The notes: generated by a model not told the origin, from the letters alone. 64,000 nt of DNA from Chamaecrista fasciculata (GCA_003254925.1 QANZ01008147.1:1-64000); one strand, 5' to 3'. Shown: positions 1 to 12,211, counted from the stretch's first letter. Numbers and translations are program-made.

Positions 1-96
1 AAATTGGTCCCAAACTTACTCATTTATCAATATAAAAACTTTATGGACTTTAAATCAATTCAAACATTACATGTAACGGGCACGCCAAGCCCCTAG
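1..96 (+). mobile_element. Helitron-like 3' terminus (left part outside window)
   Basis: The stretch ends GGGCACGCCAAGCCCCTAG at 96 and is followed by T, the CTAG|T signature of a Helitron 3' end. Its body (CTCATTTATCAATATAAAA and onward) is shared with 15840-15933, which ends the same way. The 5' arm of the usual terminal hairpin is not seen, so it is either a diverged subfamily or degraded. The start of the element is beyond the window. Confidence 0.45.
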
Positions 97-1053
97 TAGG
101 TATATATGGATAGGGTACGAGTAAGGTACTACCATATCTGATTCAGACCCATTAAGATTGGACTTAGACCCATAGAGTAATTTTCAGGGTCTCCATTAGA
201 TCTGAGTATTTTGATCATCCTACCCGAACGTGTATATTAAGTCATCAAGTTCTGACCAAAAAAAAAAANAAAAAAAAAAAAAAAATTAAGTCATCAAGTG
301 TATCAATTAAAATTTGAACCGAAATAGCTATAATTAAGATTGTAAATACACACGCTTAAAAACACACTTATTCATATTACTCATTTAAATAGAAACGTTT
401 ACTGTTGAAAAATTTAATCTTATATGAAATTTAAATATTGATCACAAGTTATATATCACAGTATAAATGAATATAACAGTAAACATTTTAATACTGCAAC
501 CGATGGTACATTTTTTTTCAAGAAAACATCAGATCATATCTTCTTTAACATTGAGAAACGGAAAATGGTTTTTTAGATCTTTAATATTCAGTCACTGAAA
601 TACTTCTATATATATTGATATATTTTTAAAAATTTTAAAAATGTAATTAATAGACAGAGTTAACTAGTTAAGTGATCGAGCTCTATGCGTTTTCGGAAGA
701 AATAATAATAAATAGAAGATAAAAGTTCTAGTTTTCTCTTAATCTTTATTTTAGGTCAATTTTGTTCTTAATTTTTTATATTTTGATTAATTTTATTTTT
801 TTATTAATTTTTTTAATAAACTAACAACAGATTATATATCGTTTTCAATCTGAATTAAGATTTTAGTTCTATCAATTTTATATTATATATAAAATTGGTC
901 TGAATGTAAAACATTAAGGATGAAATTGTCTACAAAACAAAATTGTTAATGAGATTGACTATTTATGTAAAATTTGGGGACCAAAATGGTACTTTAACCT
1001 AAATAAAAAAAAGTAGGTGGCAAACAAGGGAGAATCTTCTCTCGGGACATGTC

Positions 1054-1061
1054 TATTTAAA
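1054..1061 (+). promoter_or_regulatory. TATA-like box of TPD1-like gene A
   Basis: TATTTAAA lies 120 bp before the ATG at 1181, in a stretch that is almost identical ahead of gene B (5023-5030). Conservation in both copies and the distance fit a core promoter. The transcription start is inferred, not seen. Confidence 0.45.
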
Positions 1062-1180
1062 CTGTGAAGCAATAGGTTATAACAACAACAACAACAACAC
1101 CATAATTTCATATTAACTTTTCCTCATTCATTATTCAATACTACGTACCCATACTGCAGATATATTGAAGACATTTGATA

Positions 1181-1743
1181 ATGAAGGTTGCATTGGCAAT
1201 GTTGTTGGTGGCTTCGATTTTAACATTTTTCTTTCCTCTCTTCATAGGTCACATTTTTTTTTTTGAAATTTGTTTCTCTCTACACAACATATTCCTTCTT
1301 CAATATAATTGAATGTTTGTTGTTTAAATTAATTAAATTCAGTGGGAGATGTAACACGCAAGCAAGAAGGCAAAGGAAGCTATGAAAGGAAGATACAACA
1401 TTCGTCAAATTCAGAGGAAAACATAGGAGGCAAATGTTCAAAATCAGACATACTTATAATCCAAGAACGAGTACAACCATCTGTTCCGTATGGAGTACCG
1501 CAATACATTGTTATAATCTTGAACATGTGCCCAACAAATTGTAGCATCTCCAACATTCATCTTTACTGTGGTTGGTTCAACTCTGCTTCTCTTATCAAGC
1601 CAAATGTCATTAAATGGCTCAAATACGACGACTGTATCGTCCACGGTGGCAAACCCCTCAACGCTGGTTCTGTTGTGTATTTTACATATCCCGACACCTT
1701 TAAATACCCTCTTTCTGTTAAATCTATCCAATGTGGTGTTTAA
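1181..1743 (+). CDS. TPD1-like small secreted cysteine-rich protein, copy A
   Basis: Two exons, 1181-1247 and 1343-1743 (intron 1248-1342, GT-AG, phase 1), give 155 aa. Exon 1 encodes a hydrophobic signal peptide (MKVALAMLLVASI, about residues 1-22). A charged linker follows, then a TPD1-type domain with six cysteines, starting at KCSKSD and including MCPTNCS, YCGW, DDC and QCGV at the C-terminus. Motifs typical of TPD1 and its homologues are visible: VPQYIV, the CGW segment, LKYDDC and YPLSVKS. In Arabidopsis TPD1 is the secreted ligand of the EMS1/EXS receptor kinase that specifies tapetum; homologues of this class are common and mostly uncharacterised, so the role here is inferred. Start choice: the ATG at 1181 gives the signal peptide and the same start exists in copy B. 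The plain open frame begins only at exon 2 and would lack the secretion signal. Confidence 0.85.
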
Positions 1744-1800
1744 CACTTTAACCCCTCAATTTCTGTAATAAGTAAGTTTTTAGTTGTGAGCTTGACCACT

Positions 1801-3398
1801 AGACCAATCAAGCTTGGTTACACAAAAAAACAAAAAAAAAAATCAATGAAGTACAAGCTACTGTCTAGAATTTAAGATTTGAATTTGCAAAGTTTAAATA
1901 ATGAACAAAATTTATGGACTTTTAACTTTATAATGATTAAAAAAATCAATTTTGTTATAATTATTTACTATTTTATATTGTTATAATTTTTTTTTAAAAA
2001 AAATAAAAGCCCACGGACAACCTGCTTAGCCCGCGATCTACAATAGACGAGTATAGATTTTGAAAAATAAATGAAGATTGTTTATAAACGGGAGACCCAT
2101 CCCAACCCGTTCAAGTGGCCAACCTGTTTGATAGTGCTAATCTTTTTCATGTCTATAACTTTATATTTTGATGCATATCGTGTAGTTTCTTGATCCTGTA
2201 TAAATGAGATGGTTTTCACTTTATTAGATTTGGAAATGCGATTACGAAATTAGGTATTTTGACATCTCACTATGCTTTTGCAATTTTTCAAATTTTCATT
2301 GTTTTTCGGTTATAACTAACAATCTTTTATGTTCTTCATAGTTCATCCTCAATTTTTGTGAGATTTAGGGGATTGGATACTCTACATTTCTCTTCTCATG
2401 CATTTATTGTAGAGTTAGAGAGAGAAAGGAATAGAAAATGAGAGAAAATATTGGTTTCATGAAATAATAAATATGTAAGACTCACATTTTTTTTCTCTTA
2501 AATTCTACAAAAAATGTAAAAAAAAAAAANAAAAAAAAAAAAAAAAGAAATGTAGAGAATCCATTTTCCAAATATATGTTGAGATTTTTTAGAAGAGAGC
2601 TCATAATATTGTACTTTGCATTAAAATGAAATAATACCCACTAGACCACTAAGCCACAATTGACTCCACTAATATTATTGACTTGGTAGAACTAATTAAA
2701 TAATAAATATTAAAATCAGAAAATCTAATTCAAAAATTCAAATAATCTTCCTAAATAAATGAACTTAACACCAACTAAATAATAACAAAATATGCTTACA
2801 AAATATAATTAATTAATTTTGAATTATATCTTCAAAACTTCCTCTTGATTTAAAATTGTAGAAATTTTCAACTTTTGCAAAGACTACTTCTGTCCAAAAT
2901 TTTACGAAGCACTTTTGTTCTTCTCAATCTCTTCTTTTCATAATAATGTACTTCTCATCATTTTCTTATTGAAGCATGTCTCCCCAAATTCAAAAATTTT
3001 TGGTACACTTCTTATTGAAAAAACTTTTCTACATCCACTTCTTGTGTAAGGTTCTATCTCATCTTTTTGTGCAAAGTACGCCTCCATATAATATATCCAT
3101 GCGATTACTATTTGTTATTAATTAATTTTAGTGTGGATACCAATTCTTAGTCTACTAATTATACAGTTGTCTATCCTGATCTGATTTGTTTTATCTGCAC
3201 AGTACATATAATAAATTCACTGCATGAAATTGCTTTAATCGAGCAAAGCCTTTGCTCGAATTATAGTTTTGGTAATTCTTAGTTCTAGGAACTTCATTAG
3301 TTCTATATCTATGTAATTAAGGATCCTAATATCCTATTACTTTTACTTTTGTAGAAGAAGTGAATGCCATGCCCCTTCATGTTTAGTTATATATATTA
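1801..3398. other. Gene-free spacer with one MITE-like inverted repeat
   Basis: No coding sequence is supported. At about 2369-2563 the arms GATACTCTACATTTCT and AGAAATGTAGAGAATCC face each other, enclosing a short AT-rich body and a poly-A run with an N at 2530. The rest is AT-rich DNA without recognisable structure. Confidence 0.4.
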
Positions 3399-3577
3399 CT
3401 AGAGGCTTTGCGTGCCCTAATGGGCACGCAAATATATATGTAAAATAAATGAGGGACTAAATCGTTAACACAGTAAAAAAGAAGGGATCAAATAATAATT
3501 TTCCTCTTATTATTAATTTGGTACTATAATTTTAAAATGTGGACGACTAGAAAGGGGTGGAGCCATATAATATAAGA
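3399..3577 (-). mobile_element. Non-autonomous mini-Helitron (179 bp)
   Basis: Read on the minus strand it starts TCTTATATTATATGGCTCC and ends with a hairpin of 8-bp stem (GCGTGCCC ATTA GGGCACGC), then AAAGCCT and CTAG. It sits between A and T as Helitrons do. The same ends and body recur at 7318-7495 and 35365-35642. There is no room for a Rep/helicase, so it must be mobilised in trans. Confidence 0.8.
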
Positions 3578-5022
3578 TTTGCATGTGTTTTATTCTATAT
3601 GACAAAGTGAACAAATAGTGAAAGGAAAGACTTAGATAAAGTTTCTTCCATATTTACTAATAAATATTTAACATGCGACAAAAATTTTATACATAATTAA
3701 TTATAATAGAAAGAGAATATTAAATACATATTTTACATGATCAATCATAAAAAAAACAAATATAAATCAATTTTTTTATTAAAAGAATCTTATAATAAAT
3801 ATATAAAGAACTTTATATAAAAGTCGAATTTAAGAATGTTTTCCTTTGTCAAAGACCAATTTCTCTGTCCTATTAAACTTTTATTTTTACTAACTATTTT
3901 GCAATTCAATTAAGCTTTACCATTTACAGTTTTTGATAGGTTTAAACTTTAAATTGTAAAAATAGCAAACAAGACTATGCTAAATAAAATTTATAATTAA
4001 AAAAATTCTTATTACAAACATATAAGTAACACTATGTAAGCTATTTTTTCCATATACAATATATATTTGTTCATTTAGTAGGAAATCCTATATTTTAAGT
4101 CATCAAGTGTATCAATTAATTGAATTTGAACTTAATAGCTATAATTAAGATTGTAAATACAAACGCTTAAAAACACAATTATTCATATTACCCATTTAAA
4201 TACAAACACTTAAAAACACACTTATTTATATCACTCATTTAAATACAAGAAAACGTTTACTGTTGCAAAAAAAAAACTAATAGTCTTTTATGAATTTTAA
4301 ATATTGATCACAGGTTATCACGGTATAAATGAATATAACAGTAAAACATTTTACCACTGTGCAACCGACGCTACATTTTTTTGTTCAAGAAAACATCAGA
4401 TCATATCTTCTTTAACATTGAGAAATGGAAAATGGTTTTTTAGATCTTTAATTTTCAGTCACTGAAATACTTATATATATATATATATTGATATTTTTAT
4501 TTGAAAACAAATTTTAAAAAATATTTTTAAGAATTTTAAAAATGTAATTGATATATATTATTGAGAGTTAATTAGGTGATCGATCTCTATGCGTTTCTCA
4601 AAATAATAATAAATAAAAGACAAAAGCATAAATTTGGTCCTCAAATTTTATACCAACTACCAATTTTATCTCTAATCTTTTTGTGTGATCAATTGTGTCC
4701 CCAATCTCTTACATCTTAGTCAGTTTTCTCCTTTGACTAATTTTTTTTAAATAATTTAACGACATCTGCATTTTTTTTTCAATGAGTTAGGATTTTAACT
4801 TTTTTTTTTCTATCAATTTTATATTACATATCATTAGCTACGTAAATGATCCGTTCTTAATATTTAGCTAAAATAAAAGCAAAGGATAAAGTTGACCAAA
4901 ATATTAAATATTGTGGACGAAATTGATAGATGGTATAAAGTTTGGGGACCAAAATAGTACTTTTGCCTAAATAAAAAAATAGCAGTTTGCAAACAAGGGA
5001 GAATCTTCTCTTGGGACATGTC

Positions 5023-5030
5023 TATTTAAA
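5023..5030 (+). promoter_or_regulatory. TATA-like box of TPD1-like gene B
   Basis: TATTTAAA lies 119 bp before the ATG at 5149, in the same context as the box ahead of gene A. The preceding 30 bp are nearly identical between the copies. Confidence 0.45.
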
Positions 5031-5148
5031 CTGTGAAGCTATAGGCTATAGCAACAACAACACTAATTTCATCTTTAACTTTTCCTCATTCATTATTCAA
5101 TACTACACATAGTACTGCAGCTATATTGAAGATATTTGATATTTGAGA

Positions 5149-5698
5149 ATGAAGATTGCATTGAGAATGTTGGTAGTGGCTTCGATTCTGACATTTCTGT
5201 TTCCTCTCTTCACAGGTCACATTTTTTTTGTTTTTTAATTTGTTTCTTTCTACACAACATATTCCTTTGTCAATAAAATTTAATGTTTGTTGTTTAAATT
5301 AATGAAATTCAGTGGGAGATGTAAGGAAGGTAGTACAACAACATGCGTTGAATTCAGAAGAAAAGGACAATGTAACACGCATAGGAGAGGAATGCTCAAA
5401 GTCAGACATACGTATAATTCAAGCACCAACACCACCTCTTTTTAATGGAATACCACAATACAGTGTTGAAATAATTAATGAGTGCCCATCAGATTGTAGC
5501 ATTTCAAACATTATTGTTCACTGTGGTCCGTTTAGCTCTGTTAGTCTTATTCCTCCAAATGTCTTTAAAAGGCTCAAATATGACGAATGCCTTGTCAATG
5601 GTGGCAGACCCCTTAAGGCTGGTTCTGTTGTGTCTTTTACATATGCCAACTCCCGTCCATACCCTCTCTCTGTTAAATCTGTCAAATGTGGTGTTTAA
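5149..5698 (+). CDS. TPD1-like small secreted cysteine-rich protein, copy B
   Basis: Exons 5149-5215 and 5313-5698 (intron 5216-5312, same phase and position as copy A) give 150 aa. The signal peptide is MKIALRMLVVASI and onward. The mature part keeps the six cysteines (ECSKSD, ECPSDCS, HCGP, YDEC, KCGV) and the YPLSVKS ending. It differs from copy A mainly in the linker after the signal peptide, where about five residues are missing, and at the position after the third conserved cysteine cluster (CGP for CGW). Both frames are open and both keep the splice sites, so neither looks like a pseudogene. Likely a secreted ligand-type peptide; tissue and receptor are not shown by sequence. Confidence 0.85.
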
Positions 5699-5759
5699 CT
5701 TTAACACCTCAATTACTATAATAAGTAAGATTTTAATTGTTGTGTATGTCAAACATTGA

Positions 5760-6967
5760 AAAATGAAATGAGAATGAGACAGTGTTACGTTGCTTATTAT
5801 TATGATTCAATTTTGTGTAATTTCATCTGCCAAGTGCTTTGCATATATAATGTCAGGTCATAATAATATCTTCTTTAACATTCGGAAATCAAAAATGATT
5901 TTTTACATTTGTCTGATTTGGTTGCTCTGTTTTCTGTTTCTATTTTCACTGAAAACAGGAAATATGACTGAAAATATGTTTTGTACAGTTTTTTTGAAAA
6001 TTTTTCTGAAAATATTTTCGAAAACAGGCTGAAAACAAACGTTTTTAGTATTTCCAAAAACAAACTTGTGATATTTTGCAACTTTACACAAAAGCAAACT
6101 AATTAATCATGTTAATATCACCATTTAGTCATAACCAAACTTAAAAAATATAAAAATTAACGTTATTCAAGTTAACATAATTTAAATATGAATGAAAACG
6201 ATTTTTTGACTTTATAGAACAAACATGTTTCTTAAATATTGAAAATTTAGAAATGAAAATAAAATTCCAGAAATGGAAACAGAAAATGAAAACAAGAAAC
6301 ATTTCCTTTTTCAATCACGGAGGGAATGTTTGGTACACGCGGATTTTTATTTCATTCTCGATAATTCTATTCTTTGGTAATTTCCAATAATATAAAAATA
6401 GCTATTTGAATGAGTTAAAATAATTTTCGAATTATTTTATAATATTCCGATGAATGTTTAAATCGTTAACAATGAGGTCAAACCGCGTCTTGACACTTTC
6501 TCTCTCTAACTGTGTCTTTCTTTCTCTGCACTACATTGTAGTGACACTATAGAGAATCTAAGTTTCTGTTTCAACTATACAATGCCTTTAAATTAACCTT
6601 GGCCTCTGATCAATTATTTGGTTAATTTTATTTCACATTTCAATGATAAAAATATAAATTAAATGAGAAAGATGGATGAAATGTTGCTCTTATAATTTGT
6701 TCAATGTCACACTATCTTTTTAACTTTTGATTTTTGTAATTCTTAATTCGTCGCATTTGAATTTAAAATAACAGATATATGATTATATAAAGTATTTTTG
6801 GGACAATTGAAAATATCATAAAAATATATAGGACTAATTTAAAACAAATAAAAGTTAAATGATCAATTTGAAACTTACTCCATACATTTAGTTGGGACGT
6901 ATATTGAATGACTCTGTCAATCAATGCGACCCTGGCTCAGTTGCTTTGTCAACTCTAGTTTGCTTTA
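5760..6967. other. Gene-free AT-rich stretch with an echo of the TPD1 promoter block
   Basis: No gene is supported. At about 5845-5910 a short piece (ATCTTCTTTAACATT and following) resembles 545-600 and 4398-4450 upstream of the two TPD1-like genes, a possible third, decayed unit. The rest, including GAAAACAG-rich sequence around 5930-6060, looks like old transposon debris. Confidence 0.4.
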
Positions 6968-7285
6968 GGGTGTGTTTGGATTCAATTATAATCTTATTAC
7001 AAATTTATTATCTATATTTTCAATAAATAACTTGAGTTACAGTGCAAAAAAGCTATTTGTTTACCAATTACAAACTCATTACAAAAATATTATTTCATTA
7101 CAACATCATTTCATTACATTTTTATACTCAATTACTAACATACCCCTATTAAAATACCTATAATTACCTATACTTTAATACAAATCTAAAAAAACCTATT
7201 TGGCAAAATGGTAATTTTCAATACCCTCATTTATTACACTTACAATTTTCTCTCTCCATTTATCATTTCTTACTACTCATACTCC

Positions 7286-7317
<32 letters not shown>

Positions 7318-8497
7318 CTAGGGGCTTTGCGTGCCCTAATGGGCACGTAAATATGTATGTAAAATAACTGAGGGACTAAATTGTTAACTCAGTAAAAAAA
7401 AGGGATCAAATAATAATTTTCCTCTTATTATCAATTTTGTATTATAGTTTTAAAATGCGGACGACCAGAAATGGGTGGAGCCATATAATATAAGATATAT
7501 ATATATTATAATTATAATATATATACATATTATATTATAATGTATATATATGCCACATACAGGCGAGTATAACTGTGTATATATATATATATATGTAGTG
7601 TGTATATATATACATCATAATAATAATATAATAATAATATATAAATATTTTTTTTGGAGTGCAACAATTGAAAAACAAAATTCAAAAAATTATATAGTTC
7701 ATACCCCAAAAATATATATTTTGGTCATTTCTCTAGTATATATATGCTAATATTTTTTGTAGTATCAAAATTTAAAAATAAAATTAAAAAACAATAATCT
7801 TTCAAATAAATTATTATTTTTTCATTTAATTATCTTATTTTTTTTATGTAGGTATACTGTTGAAATTATTTATCAAATTTTACATAATAATTTGTTGTTA
7901 GTTGAAGATAAATTATTTGGTCCATGAATTTGTAAAGATTATTCTATTTTGGTCCCAATATATATTTTTTTGTCATCGAATTTGAGAAAGAGATCGAATT
8001 GTTGATGAATGTGATTTTTTATAGACCGAGACAACATTTCACTTCGTAAAAACCGGTTCGTTGACTCGATATAAAATCATGGACCAAATAGAAGGTTTTT
8101 AAAATTTCCATGTTATTTACATTTTGGTCCTTTTCATTTCATTACATAAAGCAACTCTAACCTTCATTACAAATATTCACCTTTACCGCACATTCCAAAA
8201 CAATTTCATTACCATTTCATTTCATAACAACCCCAACCAAAAGTCAAAACATCATTTCATTATCTTCACTTTATTCCATTATCAACTACCATTTTACCCC
8301 TATACAATTTTCAAAAACTCATATAATTATTTCAACCAATCACAATCATTACATACCCGAGTACATAATTTCACACCCTATTTTTTTTCATTACATCTCA
8401 AACAATTTACATTCCATTTTTATTACATAATTTTCTCATTATCATTTCATTACATGAAATCATTATTTCATTACATACTTATATCTCAAATACACCC
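6968..8497. mobile_element. PIF/Harbinger-type (Tourist-like) element, 1.5 kb, interrupted
   Basis: The left end GGGTGTGTTTGGATTC and the right end CTCAAATACACCC are inverted matches, and both sides are flanked by TTA, the target duplication typical of PIF/Harbinger MITEs. Inside are ATTACA/CATTTCATTAC-rich arms. A mini-Helitron (7318-7495), AT microsatellite (about 7497-7640) and unrelated AT-rich DNA interrupt it. No transposase is seen. Confidence 0.45.
7318..7495 (-). mobile_element. Non-autonomous mini-Helitron (178 bp)
   Basis: Same family as 3399-3577. Minus-strand start TCTTATATTATATGGCTCC; the end has a hairpin (CGTGCCC ATTA GGGCACG) followed by CTAG|T. One arm of the hairpin carries a mismatch. 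It is inserted in the Tourist-like element next to TA repeats. Confidence 0.75.
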
Positions 8498-8892
8498 TTA
8501 ATTTCCGAAACACATTCATCTATCTAATCTCTTACCCCATAGAAATAAGGGTTTGAGACTTCTTGTGGATATAAGAATTTTATTTGATAGATGAGAGGTA
8601 AATTTTTCTCATAAATTCTCAAAGAGGTTGTAAGGTATTCCTTAACCTCGTGGAATACCAGTATTTATCCCACATAAAATTTATGTAACAAAAATAATTA
8701 ATCTTTAAACATTAAAATTTACTCTTTATTTATTATTTAATAGTTCAATTCACATAATATTAACTTCAAAATTCTCCCTTACATTAAAATCTGGTTATGA
8801 TGATAACATTGTTTTCAAAATTTCACAAGAGGATAACGTTTAAAAAGAACTTTGAGAGACTAAAATTAACACGAAGAAATTTGCTTTCCATA

Positions 8893-9270
8893 GGTCAAAA
8901 TTTCATATTGGTCCTTAAAATATAAGGTGAATTCTGCTTTGGTTTCTTAATTTTTTTTTTTCAAAGTCTTTAAATTTTTCTACTTGTTTCACTGTTAGTT
9001 TTTAGACTTTAGTCAAATTCTGTCCAAGTTTAATAGTCAGATATGACATAATATAAACATGTGAGATATTTGTTTGTTTTTATGCCAATCAATTTTAAAA
9101 ATATTTATGAGAGAGAAACAATTTAGCTAAAATGTCTAATTCATATTTAATGATGGAATTTAAGACGAAATTTGTCTACGAACTAATGGTGTAACTAACA
9201 AGTGAAAATTTTAAGATCAAAATAGAACCAAAAAAAAATAAAAAAACCAATATGAGATGAGATTTTGACC
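8893..9270. mobile_element. Foldback (MULE-like) element
   Basis: Ends GGTCAAAATTTCATATTGGT and ACCAATATGAGATGAG...TTTTGACC are inverted, with GGTCC/GGACC-type subterminal arms. No coding. Target duplication not resolved. Confidence 0.4.
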
Positions 9271-9323
9271 ATTTCTCATATTAGTTATTACATACATCCA
9301 CATATATATATATATAAAAAAAA

Positions 9324-9640
9324 AGCTAAACTGCACTTTTGGTCCCATAAGTTTTTTTGTTACAGTTTTGATCCCATAATTTTTGAAAAGTTCTCACCAT
9401 TGGTCTCAAGTTAATTTTCATCCATTATGTGCCGTTAAATCCACTTCACTCATATTTGTCACGTCATTATTCAACTCAGTATGTCAGATCATCTTTAACG
9501 GCAGAAAATTAATGGAAATCAGCTTGGGAGTTGGGACCAACAGTGGGACGGTCTCAGAAGTTATGGGACTAAAATTGCAACAAAAAAGTTATGAGACCAA
9601 ATTGAAACCTTTGTCAAAGTTATAGGACCAAGCTTTAGCC
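9324..9640. mobile_element. Small Mutator-like foldback element (317 bp)
   Basis: The arms AGCTAAACTGCACTTTTGG and CCAAGCTTTAGCC are inverted, with long subterminal arms around GGTCCCATAA / TTATGGGAC. The flanks TAAAAAAAA and TAAAAATAA match at 8 of 9 positions, as expected of an aged 9-bp Mutator-type target duplication. About 100 bp of its left end and flank (9243-9345) recur inverted at about 9708-9830. Confidence 0.5.
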
Positions 9641-9900
9641 TAAAAATAAATAGGGAAATGATAAAAAAGGGGATAATTCTTACTATCCTAACGGCTAAAA
9701 ACTGTAAAAAAAAACTTATGGGACCAAAAGTGCACTTTAGCCTTATTTTTATATATGTGGATGTATGTAATATGAGAAATGGTCAAAATCTCATATTGGT
9801 TTTTAAAGTAGTGGTTAAATTCCGTTTTGGTCCCTGTTTTTTTTTTTTATTCTATTTTGGATCTTAAAATTTTCACTTTTAAGTTACACCCATTCCGATC

Positions 9901-9926
9901 TCAGGCAAAAAAAAAAAAAAAAAAAN

Positions 9927-9965
<39 letters not shown>
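9901..9965. repeat. Poly-A run with assembly N
   Basis: About 60 A with a single N at 9926. It lies just beyond the 3' end of the DUF751-like gene. The length is unreliable. Confidence 0.8.
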
Positions 9966-9966
<1 letters not shown>

Positions 9967-10020
9967 ATGTATAGCATTATAGCAGGCAAATTAACAGGAA
10001 ATATAATGGATAAAGGCATT

Positions 10021-10578
10021 TTAATATCCATAATCGTAATTAAACTCAGTGACACCAACCATGGCAGAGAGAACTTGAGAGACGATGAAGATGCCACCTC
10101 CAAGAATAGCTAATACTAGAATTGCAGAAATGGGGTTCTTCAAAAGCTCCAATATAGGCTGGAAAACAGTGTAAATAGCTCCCGTGCTAACAGTGAGAGC
10201 ATAGAGTGCGTATCTTCTAACATTGTCCCAAAATTCCTCCATTAATGGACCTTCGGGACCCAAGGCCAAGGCTTTCTGGTGGTCGTCGATTCCGAACAGA
10301 ACCAGAAAAATTCCCACAGAGAGAGCAGTACCCATTATCACTGTCCTCGAGTTCTTGGAGATTTGGGATTCTAGGGTTTGAAGCTTCATCAATGGAGGAA
10401 GATGCAGAGGATGATGATGATGATGGTGGTTGAGATTGATTGGGGTTTTAGAGGGGTGTTTTGGGGATTTCACATGAGATGGGGATATTTTGATGGGTTT
10501 GGAGGAAGAAGAAGAAGAAGAAGAGGGAGGAGAGAGCCTTGGGATGTGGAAGTGTGATCTGAGGGTAAAGATCTTCAT
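10021..10578 (-). CDS. DUF751/Ycf33-like plastid membrane protein, nuclear encoded
   Basis: A single exon of 185 aa. Residues 1 to about 70 are rich in Ser, Pro, Lys and His with no acidic residues and begin MKIFTLRSHFHIPRL: a chloroplast transit peptide by composition. Two hydrophobic segments follow the cleavage region: about 80-96 (MGTALSVGIFLVLFG) and, after EFWDNVRRYALYAL, a second around 150-172 (ISAILVLAILGGGIFIVSQ). The core EFWDNVxRY followed by FQPILELLKNP matches the DUF751 (Ycf33) family of cyanobacterial and plastid membrane proteins of unknown function. A His run (about residues 50-56) comes from a CAT/GAT-type repeat. Start: the ATG at 10578 is the first in frame and gives the transit peptide. 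Neighbours are transposons only. The family assignment is from memory of the motif and is not tested by search. Confidence 0.75.
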   Translation of the reverse strand: MKIFTLRSHFHIPRLSPPSSSSSSSSKPIKISPSHVKSPKHPSKTPINLNHHHHHHPLHLPPLMKLQTLESQISKNSRTVIMGTALSVGIFLVLFGIDDHQKALALGPEGPLMEEFWDNVRRYALYALTVSTGAIYTVFQPILELLKNPISAILVLAILGGGIFIVSQVLSAMVGVTEFNYDYGY

Positions 10579-10994
10579 CTTCTTGCTTTTTCTCTAGCCG
10601 ATTTCGTTACGTTCTGTGTGTTGTTCTTACAGTGAAGATTGAAGAATTAGAGATTATGCAGTGTTATCCATAATGGTGTGTGGACAATGGGTATACCAAT
10701 TTATCTTTATCTTTATTTATTCACATCAGAAACCTTATCTTGTCATGGGTTAGCTGGGTACAATATTCCATACATTACAAAGGAGAAAATTTAATTTTGG
10801 TCCAAAAAATTTATACTATGTCAACAAATCAGTCATTCAATAATCAAAATATATAACTTACTCATTAAAATATTGCAATGGTCAATACTTTTATCCCTAA
10901 CTAGTCTCAAAACCCAAAATTTTACTTAAATGATATTGAGTTGCTTACCATTTGGTCTAGTGTCTTTCCTTCTGGGTGTTACATGTAATATCTA

Positions 10995-11359
10995 GGCCAA
11001 AATATATATTTGGTCTCATATCTTTTGTTCAATTTTCAATTTGGTCTTATATCTTTTTTGTTGCATTTTTTGTCCCAATTTGGTCATTTATCTTTTTTTT
11101 TTTTGCAGATTTGGTCCTATATCTTGGGATCAAGTGCAAAAGTAGTCTCATATTTTTGTAAAAAATCAATTAACGATTGATCATTTTGTAAAGTTATGAG
11201 ACCAATTCTGTAACCTAACAAAAAGATATGGGACCAAAAATGATATGAAACCAAATTTGGACCTTTTGCAAAGATATGAGGCTAAAAGTGCTACAAAAAA
11301 ATATATATGACCAAATTGGGAACTTAGCAAAGATATGAGATCAAATTTACACTTTCACC
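10995..11359. mobile_element. Small Mutator-like foldback element (365 bp)
   Basis: Left end GGCCAAAATATATATTTGG, right end AATTTACACTTTCACC, with inverted GGTCTCATATC / GATATGAGA arms throughout. The flanks TAATATCTA and TTATATTTA agree at 7 of 9 positions, an aged 9-bp target duplication. Confidence 0.6.
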
Positions 11360-12211
11360 TTATATTTATGTATACTATTCACTTTATTTTAAATTTTAAA
11401 TATACTTATAATAATTTGATTTGTGTTATAAATTGTAATATAAAATATATTATTATCAATAAAAATAATTAACAATTTTCTTAAAATATTTATAATGAGG
11501 TTTGATTCAACCATCAACTACCTTTATTCCGAGACCCAAAAGTATTAATTTAATATAAATTTGATGATTGAAAAGTATAAAATTGGTTCAAATTCAGGGA
11601 CTAACTTGTCACTAAGGGCTAAATAGTTGATAATTGAGATATCTTAAGAACAAATCATATATTTTGATTATCTATGAGCTGATTAGTTCATTTGATGTAA
11701 ATTTAAGGATCAAATTGTAAGTTTTCTCTTTATATTTACCTAAAAATTTATAGTACCTTTAACATAAATATCTACATTGAAAATACTTGATGACTTGAAA
11801 TGGTGTTTGTGACTAAGGATGTTAATTGGACAGTTTAGACAATTTCAAGTGATTTTTTAAGTCGAATCGCTCACATACATTTAAAGAAAATCTAAATCGT
11901 ACTGTTTAGAAAATTTCATCAAACCAAACCATACTACTAAACGGCGGTTTGAGCGGTTTAAAGCTTAATTAAAATTATCATATCTTAATTTTTTTTGCCC
12001 AAAAATACTCTTTATTCAAACAAAACCATATCTGTCAGGCCAAAACAAAAAACAAAACCATATCTTAATATATTACAACAAAATCATTATAAAACTATTT
12101 ATTGTAAAATTGAAAATATAAAGAATAACCACAATCAACTAGTGTTTATTTGTAGCATTAAGTGTCTATCCTAAATTTTGTAGTTTTCATGTATCAGTAT
12201 ATTTTTTAGAT
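11360..12211. other. Gene-free AT-rich stretch
   Basis: Nothing coding is supported. Short phrases of the GGACCAAA type found in the foldback elements recur, so this is probably eroded transposon DNA. Confidence 0.4.

Larger units (their letters stand above)
287..5745. repeat. Tandem segmental duplication carrying two TPD1-like genes
   Basis: The blocks 287-1800 and 4098-5745 align along their whole length. Both open with AAGTCATCAAGTGTATCAAT. They share promoter sequence (GGGAGAATCTTCTC, GGGACATGTCTATTTAAAC), exon 1, the short intron and exon 2. The repeat period is about 3.8-4.0 kb. The spacer between them (about 1800-4097) holds no gene that I can see, only AT-rich DNA, a MITE-like inverted repeat and a mini-Helitron. 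Several indels in the promoters suggest that the duplication is not very recent. Confidence 0.85.

Noticed and set aside
8124-8501. Plus-strand frame of 125 codons
   Set aside because: It consists of the TTTCATTACA-type repeats of a Tourist-like element.
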